Of a stretch of 64,000 nucleotides of DNA, positions 20,959 through 34,424 are shown piece by piece; the stretch's first letter is position 1; each line of letters starts with the position of its first letter. The position numbers were made by a program, and so were the translations under genes. This stretch comes from Punica granatum. Taxonomy: Eukaryota; Streptophyta; Magnoliopsida; Myrtales; Lythraceae. The stretch spans positions 4,402,001-4,466,000 of the forward strand of contig NC_045127.1 in NCBI RefSeq assembly GCF_007655135.1, in the 5' to 3' direction. The notes below the pieces were generated by a model that worked only from the letters and a program-made list of their open reading frames with translations, searched no databases and was not told the DNA's origin.

Positions 20959-23900
20959 GGCTTGTAATATGCCTAATTTATTCAGATTTGTACTCAACGG
21001 ACAAAATTACTCAAATTTGCATTAAAATGCCTTAAATGAAGAATATTATAATCGAAGCATTGCTTTTTGATAATTTTTTATTCATTGGTAATGTTAATAA
21101 AAATTTAAAATTATTTAAGGTTTTAAAATTACCATATGGAGAACACATGAAAATATTACCTTTTTTTTTACCAAGTGATTTTTCTAATTACATCCAATAC
21201 TTTCAATTAGAAATCAAACATGTTGGTCTAACTAATCAATTGTAATATGAATTATTTAGTTCAATTTTTCTAATTATATATCACAAGTAAATAAATAAAA
21301 AATATATATACATAATAAACTATTCCGAAATTAATCTCTTTCCATCAAATTTTAAATTTTAAGAATGTTTATAGATATGTAATTGTCATGAAATCATAGA
21401 TACCTACATGAAATTATAACAGAAATTATTATTGATATTGAAATAGTCTTTCATATGTAAATTAGCTACTAAAATTATTAATTTTATATTTTCTATAACA
21501 AAATTAAAAGAAAAATTAACTCAACTAAAACACATATGAATTTCTTCATTATCTCATCATTGATATAAAATCTGCATATACTTAAATTGATATAATATTA
21601 ATAAGAGCAAAAATCTATATACAAAGTCTCTCAAAAATATTTTAGAGTGTCAGATTTTATAAAAAAAACTTATATATCCGGTGAATAAAATATCAAGGCT
21701 CTTCTATTACAAAACATTGTGTAGATGATAAATTTAAATTGATTAACTTTATATTGAAATTATATTTATATTTTATCACATTTAATGTATACATAATTAA
21801 TGTACCAATTCTACTTTACATCATGTATTATAGATTAAATGATAAAAACGTAGTCTTTACATAATTAATGTACCGATTCTATATTTCATAATTAATTTAC
21901 CAATTCTACCCGTGCGATCAATGGTTTCATGGGCTTGTTTTAAGTATTATTGAGTAACTTTATTGCTTATGATAATTGAGTTAAATTGTTTCATTAATAT
22001 AATATTGTTAAAATAAATTAATAATTATCATCAAATATGAGGGTAATTATAAGATCCTCAAAATTTTCAAAATTTATACTTAGCAATATTTTTTATGAAT
22101 AGCAACATTTTTTAAAATAAAAAATGCATATAATATGAAAAGATTAAAAACTTTGTTGAATCATGAGTTTTATGAAAGTCCATTATCTTGTGAAGTTGAT
22201 TTTTACTTTAATTTTTCGGTTCCAATGTACTTCATTGTAATTCCATAACATTTTTGAAAATAGTACCATTACTTTGATTTTATTTAATATTCCTAAGTAT
22301 AACTTATAATCCTTCTTTGTATTTTTCACTAAATTTTTTATTTCTAACTGTAATTTAGGATCTTCTTTTGACATGTTGATTAAAATGTCATTATCTCTAC
22401 GAATTGGTTATAACTTATAACTGGTTTGTAAGTATTATTGTTATTTTTATGTTTGACTTTTCATAAAATCTTCTTTTGTTAATAACCTATTACTAATTTC
22501 ACTAAATTTTAATTTGGAAAATTGAGGTAAACTTCTTTTATTATTTTTGAAGTGCATCAATTTAAACTTGGAAAATTAATATGATTTTTAAAATTTTTTA
22601 AGTGAATTAATTTGAGCTCATTTAATCCTACTCAAGTTATTTGGAAAATTAAAATAATTTTTGATTTTTTAAGAGCATTAATTTAACTATTTTTTAATTT
22701 GGAAAACTGAGGTAAACTTCTTTTACAAATTTTGAAGTGCATCAACTTCCAACCAAGAAAAGTACATCAACTTAAGCTTGGAAAATTAAAATAATTTTTT
22801 AAGTGCATTAATTTGAGCTCATTTAATCATGTTCAAGTTTTTGTGTAACTTTTAATTTCGAGAATTACTTTTAAGTTTACAACTATTTTTTTTTCCTTGT
22901 CAGATGTCTATGTATTTATATAGATGGACATATAGTATAGTTTTTAACTCTTAAGTAATTTTCTAATTTGAAAAAATAAAATAACTATCTTTTTCTATTT
23001 TTGAATGCATCAATTCAAGCACATCTAATGGTCTTCAAGTGAATTTTATTTTATGAATAGATCCCTATTAAGTAATTTTTTAATTGCAAAAATTTAAATT
23101 AATTTATTTTCACTTTGTCAAGGGAGTTAATTAAGACTGTTTAATGCTATTTAATGCTACCAAGTGAGCTTTACATAATGTATAGGTATATGTAAATTAA
23201 TATATGAGGAAAATGTCTTGTTACTAAATTGATTAGATAATTGGCCATATTATCCTTTATTAGGATATCGAAGATATCATCCGTGTGTTGTGCGGACTAT
23301 TTGATGTATTTATAGATTAGATATATTAGATAATATATATGTATATATTATATCATATATATTTATATTCAATAATAATATGAAATAAAAATATGAAAGG
23401 GAATTCTTAAATATGAAAATATTAGATTGTTTGCTTGGTAGGCTCGCCGCAATCTTATTAGGCTTAAATCGGTTCCGCTCCAATTTGAGAGTGTTGATTA
23501 CAGAAATTTTAAAAATGAAACATGAGCATTTATTACTATCATTATTATAGATTGCAAGTCTTCTTTTACTATATATATGGATATAGATGTTTTCACTTAT
23601 CTTTCTGAATATTAATGGAAATCATCACAACTTTTGAGTGAAAATTAAATAAATAAATAAATAAGTGTCGGAGCTGATCGACTGCTTTGATGGTAACGGG
23701 TAATCTTTTGTACTCATTGCTTGTCTGTATAACCTCAAATTACTTATCAGACATCACCCGTATAATTGTAATATAGAGTTATGATCGAACGAGAACGGTA
23801 TTTTGTAAGGGGATTATGTTACAATTTTTTAAGCCAGGCTAGCAATTATAAGCCACACATGCATATTAAAAGTCGTTATTGATTTGACACTATTTTGGTA

Positions 23901-25562
23901 AATTATTATAAATTATATATTTTTCAAACAAATGAGCTAGATTGTCCAAAAAAAAAAGCAAAAAGACCTACAAACGTACACGTCAATTCCGAACCATATT
24001 CATGTTCCGAGGGGGATTTGATTTGATTTTAATTATAAATAAAAACATGAAAGTTTCTTTATGGCCCAATAAGAGTGTCCTCCGAAGGCCCCAATTGTCT
24101 CATTATTTGGAATCCATTGTCCTTTTCCCCAACCGCATTTTCCACGAGCTTGCTGTCAATCTTCACCTTAGAAAATAATAATAAAAGGAAAAATGTGTCA
24201 CGCATGATTAAATAAAAATTATCATGATAATTATTATGAGTTAAAAATGAAATGTACAATATTTGAGATTCAGAGCATCGGCCGTTTATCCCACGTTATT
24301 ATATGATTTTTAAAAAATTTAAGAATTTTCTCAATTCACAATATTCAAACCAAAAAAATTACTTATGAGAAATAAACACTGAAATATTTAAATAAATCAT
24401 TGTTAGTATATTCTCGTAATTTTTTGATACCATACTTTTGTGCTTTATTCATTCAAGGTACATAAGAGAAAAAGGACAGGGCAAAAAGACTTGACAAAAA
24501 CTATAGTGTTTGTGGTATTAATCATAGTAATATACATAAACAAATGTGCAAACAAACTTGTTTTTAGGTAATATATTCCACGATACTATTAAGAAAAGAG
24601 TGTCAAATTTCAATAAGTATGATAATAGTTGAGTGGATAAGGAATAATTATTTATTTTCTTTTACCGAGGCTTCAATCTCAGCAAATCCCAATAGCAAAC
24701 GTATCAAGATTTTATTTAAGGCAATAAGATTTTTGGGAGGGTGAATGATTTAGGAGTAATATACGGAATTTTATTAAAATTTTAAAATAATATATAATTT
24801 TTTAAAAAATGAAAATTTGGGGCGAATTAGTTCGAACATCACTTGATTAAACTATTATTTGTTTACACAATTATAATGTAACTTCGCTTTACTCTATTTT
24901 TCATCAATTCAATAATACAATTATTACTTTTATATATTTTTCTTCAAATTTTTCTCATACTTTTTCTTATCTGTTATTATAATTAATTTTTAATACTAAA
25001 TTCTCTCAACTATTCAATATTTTTTTCTTAAATATAATTACTCCCACGTACTTTTTCTAAGTACTTTTATTTTTATCTTCTCAAATCAAACTAAATCAAA
25101 TTAAATTGAATTTCGTTATTAAATATAATGTAAAATAAAAGTCTATATTAATCACAAAAAAAAATAAAAAAGTATATAAGAGGTGTCTGGAAATGTGGTA
25201 CCTATCCTATAGTCAAATCTCAGGCTCCAGAAGTCAATGCAGAATCCCCCTTTGTTTTCCCTAGTTGTCCATTATTTTTTCTTTTATAATTGTCTTATCC
25301 ACCTGCATATTCTTTTTCTTGGCCACTATGCACCTGCGTATTGACAATATATAATTGTCAAGTCTCCCACCCTTTTGGTTCGCATGTGTACCCTGTCTTT
25401 GACAACATTATTTGTCTTGCCCTTCTTGAACCTTTTGAGGCATGCACATTTTGAAGTCTCTCCGACTTTGTTTAGCTATTCCCGCGATCGGACCGAACTA
25501 CACAACGAACATGTCGATGTTGGATTGAAGGACGATCTCGTACTGCATAACACAACATATTA
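20959..25562. other. Long AT-rich intergenic stretch without genes
   Basis: Frames are short and low-complexity. Degenerate forms of the CCGTGCGTTGCACGG phrase appear near 21909 and 23283. The stretch at about 24810-25120 has MITE-like composition but no clear ends. Confidence 0.5.
22511..22850. repeat. Tandem duplication, period about 185 bp
   Basis: aatttggaaaattgaggtaa at 22511 recurs at 22696 with one change, and each copy is followed by acttcttttan and ttttgaagtgcatcaa. The phrase aattaatttgagctcattta occurs near 22611 and 22810. About two copies, non-coding. Confidence 0.8.
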
Positions 25563-25563
25563 A

Positions 25564-25873
25564 AGCTTCGTTTGTGAGAGTGGTGACGATTATATAAATA
25601 TTTTTTTTCCGTTAATTTTTAAGTAGAAGTAATATTTGGTGAACTATTTTAAAATTATAGTTTAATTGATTTTAAAGGTTAAAAACGCGATTTTTAAATC
25701 CTGTAAAAACTGTTTCGGCTTATTCTCTATTTTAAATATTAATTTTAATTTTATAAGTTTGAAATTGTTACATTTAAAACACATTTTCTTATTCTGAAAT
25801 TAACATTTATTTTTCAGCAATTATATTTTGGCACATTTGTATCAGTAACATCACTCTCAAACCAAACCAAGCC
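25564..25873. mobile_element. MITE-like element (~0.31 kb)
   Basis: The left end gcttcgtttgtgagagtggt and the right end (atcactctcaaaccaaacca, followed by agcc) are imperfect inverted repeats. The interior is AT-rich and non-coding. It differs from the 13160/20121 family in its interior. Target-site duplication not resolved. Confidence 0.5.
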
Positions 25874-26953
25874 TATGACCAACATCGAGCAATCATATTA
25901 GTTAAGAGTAGCTTTTAGCTAAATTGACCATTGTAATTCTTGAACAGTTGAATCTAGTAATTTATATTATCAATTCCTATGAGTTGTGCCTATGGACCAC
26001 CATGTAATCTTATTTTTTGGTGTGTACCTTGATAACCATCACGTGATCAAAATTAATTGCATATACTCGTATACTAATTAATTTTTCTATAAAAAAATTA
26101 TACAATTATAATTTCCGGCACCTTCACTTAAACGAGCCGATGGCAAGACAGTCATTTCACCGAATTGTACTTTTTTCCCGTCCAATTTCTAAGACCGTGT
26201 TTGCGGGACAAAATCAAGAGAAAATTGCGAGGCTGTCAGACTCTCTTGGTCTCCTCCTCCTCCTCCCCCTTCTCCTTATAAGCTTATTTTTGCAGCTGCA
26301 GCTTCTATGCTTCGTCTCATTCTCCTCACATCAGCCATCTCTTTTAGCCACACGCCTTCACTGCCCGCTCTGTTGTTCTCTTCCTCACAGCTCCACACAC
26401 TTCCAAGAACTCCCCATCCCCTCCCTTCTCTTGTCTCGTCTTACATCATCGTCTCCCATAGCCATGGTTTTTAGCTTCTCGTTCTCGTGAACTCTTTGTC
26501 GGGTCCTTTTCCTCGACGACACGGAGACGGATTAGGCTGCGAAGCTTTCCGGGTAAGCTCCAAAATTTGAGCTTTGCACATGTCCATCCATGTTTGCTTG
26601 CTGAGAAACGGAGCCTAAGCTGTTCCTGAACTCCGGCTTTCTTGAAGTTGACTTGACTCGTATTTTGCTCCGAGCTTCCTATGTATGCTGCTGTCTCTGT
26701 TGCTCGCCTAGAAGCTTCGATGATATGTATTGTATCATTGTTTACCTGTCAACTAATAGGGGCAGGCTGTTTGCTGATATTACATGTTGATCTGCCATTT
26801 GGCATTTTCTGCAAAAGCAACAATACTGATGATAATCACAGTCGTAAACTTTTTTGCAGACATCTTAGGAGATTGTTATACGTTCTATCAGTTGATTTGT
26901 TTCTCGTTGAATATTTTCTTTGCAGCACAGGAGCTTGTTGGTTTGGTTCAATA
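25874..26953 (+). promoter_or_regulatory. Promoter and split 5' UTR of the LPAT gene
   Basis: A pyrimidine-rich leader (26230-26520) is followed by a donor (gg/gtaagc at 26553) and an acceptor (ttctttgcag/ ending 26925). This suggests a 373 nt 5' UTR intron ending 28 nt before the ATG. The exact start of transcription is not visible. Confidence 0.5.
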
Positions 26954-29737
26954 ATGGATAGTGATGGGGTCAGTTCCTTCTTGAGGAATAGAAAATTGGA
27001 GAGCTTTTTCAGCGCAGGCCCTGCCCAAGACTCGGTCGAGCCTTCGACCAAAATAACGGTCAGTAAAAATGAATCCGAAAGTAAGATGGGAGCCGAGAGT
27101 TCGTACGTGGATGACGATGGGTGGATCCCCGTGTTGATATCGTGGGTGAGGATCGTCATGTGTTTTGTGTCAATGATGTTCACGACCTTCATATGGGCCG
27201 TGATCATGGTGGTTCTGATCCCCTGGCCTTGCCAGAGGATTAAACAGGGCAACATTTACGGGCATGTCACAGGTAGAATGCTGGTAAGAGGTCCTGAATT
27301 TTACCATTCTACTGATAATCTTCTTGTTCCAAATTTTCATGGACGACTTGGTTGCATTTGGTACGACAGAATGGAAAAAGGATTGGATTATTAATTGCGC
27401 AAGAAATTGTCTAGTTTTTAAACATGATGTTTTCATTGGCAAACATGGCTATTACTTCATACCAAATCTGACCTTAGCGCATTAACTTGAATCCTGTTAT
27501 ACCACACAATGCTATAATTCTGGTCAGGCAATAATGTCTGTTGCAGTTTCTTCGCTTAGGGGGGAAGAAACTGGACACTATCTGCTTAAGACTCTTGTGG
27601 ACTCATTATATTTACTAGATACGGAGAGAGCGAAATTCCAGGATATTATAGCAAGTGACTTGACCTGCAGCACTAACTCAGAAGATTTTGATAGATGTGA
27701 GGATGAAGTTGTCTACTATATCAAAAGTTTCTTTTAAACTTATACATTCCACTCTTGCTCGTCGATTAGGAGTTGCAGTTTTAGCTGCTGGCTGATGTGT
27801 TTGGTTAGGAATAGGTTAGCTCCTGAGTCTCTTTTAGCTCGGGATTGAGTTGTGCTTGGATGTGTGGCTTACTGTTGTATATATTTTTTCTTGAGTTGAA
27901 TGAAATTTGCCACTTATCCAGGAAAATAATGTCTGTTGCTGCCATTTGCCTATTCTAGAATTCCCGTCCCTTATGATGTGCATGACTGATAAAAATAATT
28001 GTACCGGATACTTCTGAGGTACTCATTCTAGAATTACAGGTTAATAAGGTTAATTCTCTAGGAAGTTGATGTCGCTGAATTTCAGTTTTCAGTCCATCTC
28101 GTGATTGGAAATCAACTCGGTTTAATCAGAGGGTTAATGCGGGGCTGGATACCTGAGGAGAGAAGGCTGATACTCTTATCTTTATTTTCTGAATGTTGAC
28201 TTGTCTAAGCATTTACTGAAGTGCAAACGGCATCTTGTGAAATGAGAAAATTTGGACCAATTTAATATAGAAAAGAAAAACATGAAAACTATAAGTGGAC
28301 AAAGTAGAATAAATTCTTGGAGGGCCTAATGCTTTTGTCATCGGGTGAGATTAGTTGGAGTGGAACTGCTTCATGGCCATATCTTTTATTGGATCAGAAG
28401 ATAAGGCACTGGGAAAAGGATTTTGTCGATAAGGAAATATGCGAAAGTCACCATCTTTTGCTAAAAAACATAAGAGAAACTTTCTTTACCTCGGAGTTTC
28501 TGCTGCATATGGCCGTTTACATTTCTGCATTTTAAAATTTTCTGTGTCAAACCATTAGATGATGTTGAAATTCTGTTAATAATTGCAGATGTGGATCTTA
28601 GGGAATCCTATAAAGATTGAAGGTACAGAGTATGCTAACGAGAGAGCCATTTATATCAGCAATCACGCATCGCCCATTGATATTTTTCTTATGATGTGGT
28701 TGACCCCGACTGGCACTGTTGGTATAGCAAAGAAAGAGGTAACTCCCTTCTTCCTGGCACTGAAAGTTCGAGAGGAGTTATGAGGAAAATGCGTATTAGT
28801 CCTTGATCTTATTTGGAGCAGTACAAATTTTAAATATGTACGTGAAAGTGAAAACGCAGATCATCTGGTACCCTCTTTTTGGGCAACTCTACGTGTTGGC
28901 TAGCCACCTCCGTATAGACCGCTCAAACCCAACTGCAGCTGTTGAATCTATGAAGGAGGTAAGCCTTTTCTTGGAGATCCTTTTCTTTCCTCCTGGAAGA
29001 TAGTTTTGCATACTTCTAACTGAAGAGCATCCTATCATCAGGCAGCCCGAACTGTCGTTAAAAACAACCTGTCTTTGATCATTTTCCCGGAGGGCACCCG
29101 GTCTAAAAATGGGCGGCTCCTCCCTTTCAAAAAGGTAATTTTCTCACCTTCATTATCTTTCAAATTCACCTCACTGGGAATTTGCATCTTCATCACGCTT
29201 TTGGACTGAAAAAGAGAAGGTAGAAAATACTTTTATAGCCAGTTGACCCCATTTCCCTCAGTAGCAAACTTGCCCCTGATATCCCCATGGGGGTCGAGTA
29301 CCCGACCGTTGGCTTCGGGTCAGTAACTGTCTGGAAGTTGTAGTAACGCAGAGTCTCATTCTTTTCTTCTGAACCTATAATGTCGACTTGTAGTTATCAG
29401 AAGAGGTTATGTAAGCAACAGAGAGACACGTCCAGATTTTTGGGTTGATTTGCTGCATGTCTTGCGCCAGGGCTTCGTTCACTTGGCACTTCAAACTCGG
29501 CGGCCGATTGTCCCCATGGTGTTGACCGGAACCCACTTGGCTTGGAGAAAGGGCAGCTTACACGTCCGACCCGCACCTCTCACTGTAAAGTACCTTCCAC
29601 CGATAAGAACTGACGACTGGACAGCCGACCGGATCGACGACTATGTAAGGATGGTCCATGACGTATACGTTAAACACCTGCCAGAGTCTCAGAGGCCTCT
29701 AGGGCTAGGGAATTCGGGAAATAGTTCAAATTCATAG
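26954..29737 (+). CDS. 1-acyl-sn-glycerol-3-phosphate acyltransferase, class B (microsomal LPAT)
   Basis: Exons 26954-27283, 28589-28738, 28860-28958, 29042-29134 and 29471-29737 give 939 nt (312 aa). The enzyme acylates lysophosphatidic acid at sn-2 to phosphatidic acid in the ER Kennedy pathway. Visible PLSC motifs are block I NHASPID (His136, Asp141), block III FPEGTRS (about 208-214) and block IV IVPMVLTGTH (about 238-247). A hydrophobic N-terminal anchor spans about residues 65-90. The whole protein reads like the coconut and meadowfoam seed LPATs, the class B group known for unusual acyl preferences, rather than the ubiquitous LPAT2 or plastid LPAT1. The start at 26954 (MDSDG) lies just after the UTR acceptor; an in-frame ATG at 26681 falls in the presumed UTR intron. 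Intron 1 is 1.3 kb. Substrate preference cannot be read from sequence. Confidence 0.9.
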
Positions 29738-30242
29738 AGAGCGTCTCATACGTCGATGTAATAGTAATACTCTGATCGACCGTGTAACATATTAGACTAG
29801 GGGAGGAAGTTCTGTATTAACCGCTACAATAAACACGGAGAGGAAATTCAGAAATCAATTGCAGTAAGCTCGGTCGAGTATCGCCGACCTCGCACGATTC
29901 CGAAAGTTGGGCGTCTTCGTTCATACACGGCCCTTGGCCTTCGCTGTCACTTTAGTGATTACGCGACCTTGCGAGTCTCGTGAGATGTCAGCGGGCCCAA
30001 AGCAATCTACCTCCACCAAGAGCGAGAGGCCACGTGTGGCCTGTCGTCGCGTGACGTGGCGATTTCCCATTGGTTGACACCGAAACTGTAATTGACCGCT
30101 CTGTGGTCTCACTACACGGAATCGCCGCTCCGTACGCCACCCCGCGACACTCGGCCACCCATTCTCCCCCGATCGCCAGGCCTCCCTCTTCACTCACAAG
30201 CATAGAACCCCTCGCCCCAAAAAAAAAAAAAAAAACCCACAA
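29738..30242. other. Intergenic region between LPAT and AT-hook genes
   Basis: LPAT 3' UTR followed by a GC-richer promoter region of the next gene, with CGTCGCGTGACG-type sequence and a poly-A tract near 30220. Confidence 0.5.
30031..30060. promoter_or_regulatory. G-box and TGACGTGG element
   Basis: CACGTG (30031-30036), flanked by GGC and TGG, is followed 15 bases later by TGACGTGG (30052-30059). Both are ACGT-core bZIP/bHLH sites. They lie about 200 bp before the first inferred UTR exon of the AT-hook gene. Confidence 0.5.
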
Positions 30243-30250
30243 AAACCCTA
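30243..30250 (+). promoter_or_regulatory. Telo-box AAACCCTA
   Basis: AAACCCTA in the leader of the AT-hook gene, right after a poly-A run. Telo-boxes near transcription starts are common in plant genes for translation and cell growth. A donor (gcaag/gtctgt) at 30381 suggests a UTR exon ending 30380 and a 1.2 kb UTR intron. Confidence 0.45.
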
Positions 30251-31665
30251 GAAAAAGAAAATCTTCGAGTTTCCCCAATTCTTCTTTCCGTTAGAGGGAA
30301 GGAGCAGCAGAGGAATCTAGGGTTCATGAAGTCCCTCTGCTGGGCAAGTTTCTTTCCTCGGTAGCGACGCCGCGGGCAAGGTCTGTTTGCTGATTGTTCA
30401 GTCCCTGATGATCTTGCTTTTGTCTGTGAGCTCATGAGTCAGTAGCTGTGCGGAGATGAGCTGGGTTTTGCCTCGTTATGACCTTGTTCTTGCTGAATTT
30501 TGTGTTTGACGTGCTGAGTGCGTTTCAATTCTCGACCTCTGCCCTCGGATGCCTCCGCCATCGCTCTATACGCCCGAGATTTTAGGGTTTATTAGATAGT
30601 AATTTTTCTGTCTGCTCAACCTTCTACTCGCGATTTTTCGATGGGGATTGTTGTTTCCAGTGTTTTCTTTTCGTGCCCTCTTTTACAGTCATCTGTTGAG
30701 TGAGAAGTTGCTATTTTTGGAAAAAATTTATAGTTTTTATGATATTTGTGTTTCAGTTGTCTGATTGTTCACTCGGGCAAGGTAGATAATTTTCTTTTGT
30801 CGAAGGCTCTTTTTTCTTTTTCTGTTTTCTGGGATCCGAGTGAATGCAATACTCGTTGGCTGGAGAATTTTGGCACATGCAATGTCGAAGCTTTGATTAG
30901 GATTTGTTGACCGCAGCATCTTAGTCTCACCATTAACTTCTTGTTAAGCTGCTCTACCTAATTTGAACAGTGGTGTACGAATGCTATAAAGCCCGTTGAG
31001 TTTACTGATACATGAATTTCAGCTCCAGTCAAGGACACTCCACTCTCGAATTTTATGGTTGGAGGAGGCTATGGGTCAACCAAAGCATAGTGTTCTATGT
31101 TGTGAATGGAAGAAAAGGAAAAAAATATAGTCTTTTATTTGGTTATAAGGAGAGGGATGGGAGGCTTGTGAGTCAACCCCAGGATGTTTCTCGTGTTACT
31201 TGAATCTTGTGTCTGTTAATAATTATCCTATGATGCTACATGCCTCAGTGATTCTATGATTTTGTGCACGAGTTCTTTTCTTCTTATCGCTTTCTTTTTT
31301 CTCGGACAAGTGTAAGATTTATATCTGTATTGGAAAGTGAATTTAAGCAAGCTATGAAAGATGGTAATTTACCATGGTTAGGAATAGTTTATCAAGCCCC
31401 AGTATATTCAGCGGTTGTACCTTGGGGTTCTACATGCAGATGGCTAATTCTTCTTCCGGTGCCAAATAAGGAGATAGTTAATTGATAGTCCATTCTCCAT
31501 AGTCGCATGATATGAGGCTGAACAGGCAAAGCTACACGTGCGATATTTTCAAAAAGTGCATGTTTCTATAGCTTGCAAAGGTATCTTTTTCTAATGATGT
31601 TCGTTTGTTTTGTCATCTCAGATAGGTCCCTCTGTAGATGTAATAAGCTTTGCAAGAGAGTCAAT

Positions 31666-32931
31666 ATGATGAATGATCCCAACCAAGTGATCCATGCTGA
31701 GGCTTTAGCAATTGTCCCAGCAAAGCGTAAGCGTGGCCGGCCAAGGAAATATCCTGTCTTAGATGATCCAAATTCATATCTTGGAGACCAATCTCCCAGT
31801 AATGGAGGGGAGGACTTTCATGTTACGCCTGGTTTTAGAGGCTTGAATGGGAAAAAGTCCCGTCAAGTAGATCCAACTAACGGTTTAAGAGACGGCATGA
31901 CAGGACAAGCAGTCTCGGGCTTCCTGGAATCAGAATTTGATGGAGGTTACTTGCTTACTGTAAGGGTTCGCAACTCTGACACTGTTCTAAGAGGTGTTGT
32001 ATTCAAACCCGGGCGTTTTGTTCCAGTTTCTGCAGAAAATGATGTTGCTCCAAATGTTCACATGATAAAGAGAAATGACAAGCCCCTTCAGAGTGAGAAT
32101 TACGGGCGTGCACATGGTCGGTCCCACTCCCGTTCTAGAGAGAGGAATGGAGTTGCCTATCCTTCTGTACCCCATACAGCTGGTTCAGTAGCCTTGAAGA
32201 GCAAACTCATGTCTCCAGCACCACTTCAGGCAGTTAGTTCCGTCCCCTCAAGAGGAAACGTGGTCCCTGTGGTGCTCCAACCTGTCACTTCAACAAGCAA
32301 TGGGGCATTTACTCCGAATCAACATGCATCTGTTGGGAACCAAGATTCTCATCATTTATCTCCTCCCATGAGTAAAGAAACTCAACCAGTTGCCCTACAA
32401 GTTGTCCACCCTGAGGTTCAATCAACACCTGCAAAACAAGCCCCTAAAACCAGTGACGATGGTCCTCGTGATGAACCTAATAAAGATGTATCATATGAAG
32501 CAGAAACCAAACCGGTGATATCGCCACCAGGTATGCCTTTTGAGAACCTTGTAGCGGAAGTCACCAAGAGAATCCAGACCCCTTCAGGAGCAGATAATGC
32601 TGAGAATAGTCCGGCTGTTGGAAAATCGAGCAGTGCCATGGAAGATGCAGTTGGTACCCGAGATCAGTCTCCTAGGTTTGTTGAGCCCTTCCAGGCCATG
32701 CAGCCTAATCCTATAAACCTCTCCCATTCGGCTCCAAAACCCCTGGAGAGTGAAAGGACTGGCAAAATGACCGAGCTCTTGCAGGTATATATATCAGAAG
32801 GTCGACTTTTAAAATCTATAGTTAACCTCTATTTTACCTTCCCCGTTTGGCTGCACGTTAACTTGAGAACATGTTTTCACTAGGCCGTGCAGGAAAATGC
32901 TTTGAAGAACCAGATGCCTGAACAGCAGTAG
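31666..32931 (+). CDS. AT-hook motif-containing protein (nuclear, putative)
   Basis: Coding exons 31666-32784 and 32884-32931, phase 0, 388 aa. A UTR intron ends at ctcag/ (31621), so the first ATG in the exon is 31666. An AT-hook (KRKRGRPRKYP, residues 20-30) binds the minor groove of AT-rich DNA. A plant-conserved block follows at about 78-137 (GMTGQAVSGFLESEFDGGYL, FKPGRFVPVSAENDVAPNV). The rest (140-370) is low-complexity, rich in Ser, Pro and Gln, with a short SRSRER patch. It has only one hook and no PPC/DUF296 domain, so it is not an AHL protein. Chromatin or transcription role is inferred from the hook. If intron 2 is retained, the frame runs on 33 residues to a stop at 32881-32883. 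Confidence 0.85.
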
Positions 32932-34424
32932 CTGGCAATTGGCGATAAAAATGTGAGGATAGATCTGCTTGAAGAGGCCTTGTGGAGCCTGCTGTTTCCA
33001 GTAGTAAAAGTTTTCATGTATCATCGACCATTCTACTGTGATTAGGTCTTCCAAGCTACCTTCCCGGATTTCAGAGACAGTAAGCGGATAAAAAGTTTTA
33101 GGAGTTGCTAGGCTCCGTAGTTGTGACTCCAGTGTTTTTATTATGATGTATGCATTGTTCATAATTCCAGCCTTTCGTGTTTCAAGTCTCTGGTCTCGTA
33201 TGAATCACTTCCTCATCAAAAGACAACTTGAGAGTAAAGCTGGAAACATTACTATTTTGGCGAGTGTGATGAATCAGTATGGAACCGATTACACATTTCA
33301 TTGCCGCGAATGATCTTCCAGATCCATTCCAGCTGAACTATCAGTGTTGGTCTTTGCCATTCTATTGATCAATCGTCCCTCATTTTCATTCGCGTAAGAT
33401 TCCTTGGTGCTATCATCATGGGGTTCCTGAAGACTCAAAACTCATGGACTTCTCAGGTACTCAGGTCATGCATCAACGAAAATGTATGAAAGCTCTAACC
33501 CAGGAAATTATAATAACTAGTCTTTTAGTTATGAATACTAACCCGGGAAATTATACTAACCTGGTAAATTCCATATTAATCCTTAAAAAGCCTGTCAAAC
33601 AATTTATTTGGGATAAATGAAACCTGGTCAGGTAATCAACGATTAAAGATCATAGGTCGTTGGAATCCCATTTGGATCAACAAGGTGGCAAACTCGGACA
33701 CGAACTTAATCTATCATATAAGCCAAATAGTACGAAAGATGAAGGCAATATCAAAGCAAAACCTCATTTGCGAAAAGTCTGAAACTCAGGTTCATCAGAT
33801 TACACATAGCAGGGCCCGCCTGCAGCACACATTCACACGACACAAGGATGTTCACTAACTTGTAATAGAGAATCCTCGAAGAGGATACAACATAAGGTCA
33901 CTGCTAGCTACGACTAATTTTGACTCTTCACAGATACAGCCACCAGGATATGCAAATTATCTAGCTCCAGCTCAGATCTCGACTCAGAATCATTACTGCA
34001 CCAAACAAAAGCCGACTCATTAAATGAAAGACAAGGATGCTTACAGCGAGAAAAGTATTACAGATGTCCATGAATCGTTGGGCATCTGTACAGTAGCATT
34101 TTCAACTTCTCAACTGGGACAACACAATGCAAGCATTAGGCAACTGCATTACGTAACAATCTCAATCCAAAAAGGCGTGCATATCTATAATCAATTACTC
34201 CCCAAACTAAACAATGAAAAGGAAATAACAGTAATGACCGTATATGTGCCGGGAATTAACCCAATTAAGTTTTAAGGAGCCAATGAAATGATCCTGAAAT
34301 CAAGAACTCGCTAACCCTACCCCATTGGGCAAAGATCTGAGACAAGCAGAGATCCAAATGTTCACTTTCCACCTGGAATAAGCTTCTTGCTTTTACTTCG
34401 AACAAGAGCAATCAAAGCCCGCTA
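32932..34424. other. Convergent 3' region between AT-hook and RBP45 genes
   Basis: 3' UTRs of two convergent genes with unassigned DNA between. The frame at 34024-34275 has no domain. A phrase around acccgggaaattat/acccaggaaattat is repeated near 33500-33565. No gene supported. Confidence 0.5.

Noticed and set aside
26681..26953. Upstream in-frame Met extension of the LPAT protein
   Set aside because: A good splice acceptor at 26924-26925 puts this stretch in a 5' UTR intron, and the family N-terminus begins MDSDG-like at 26954.
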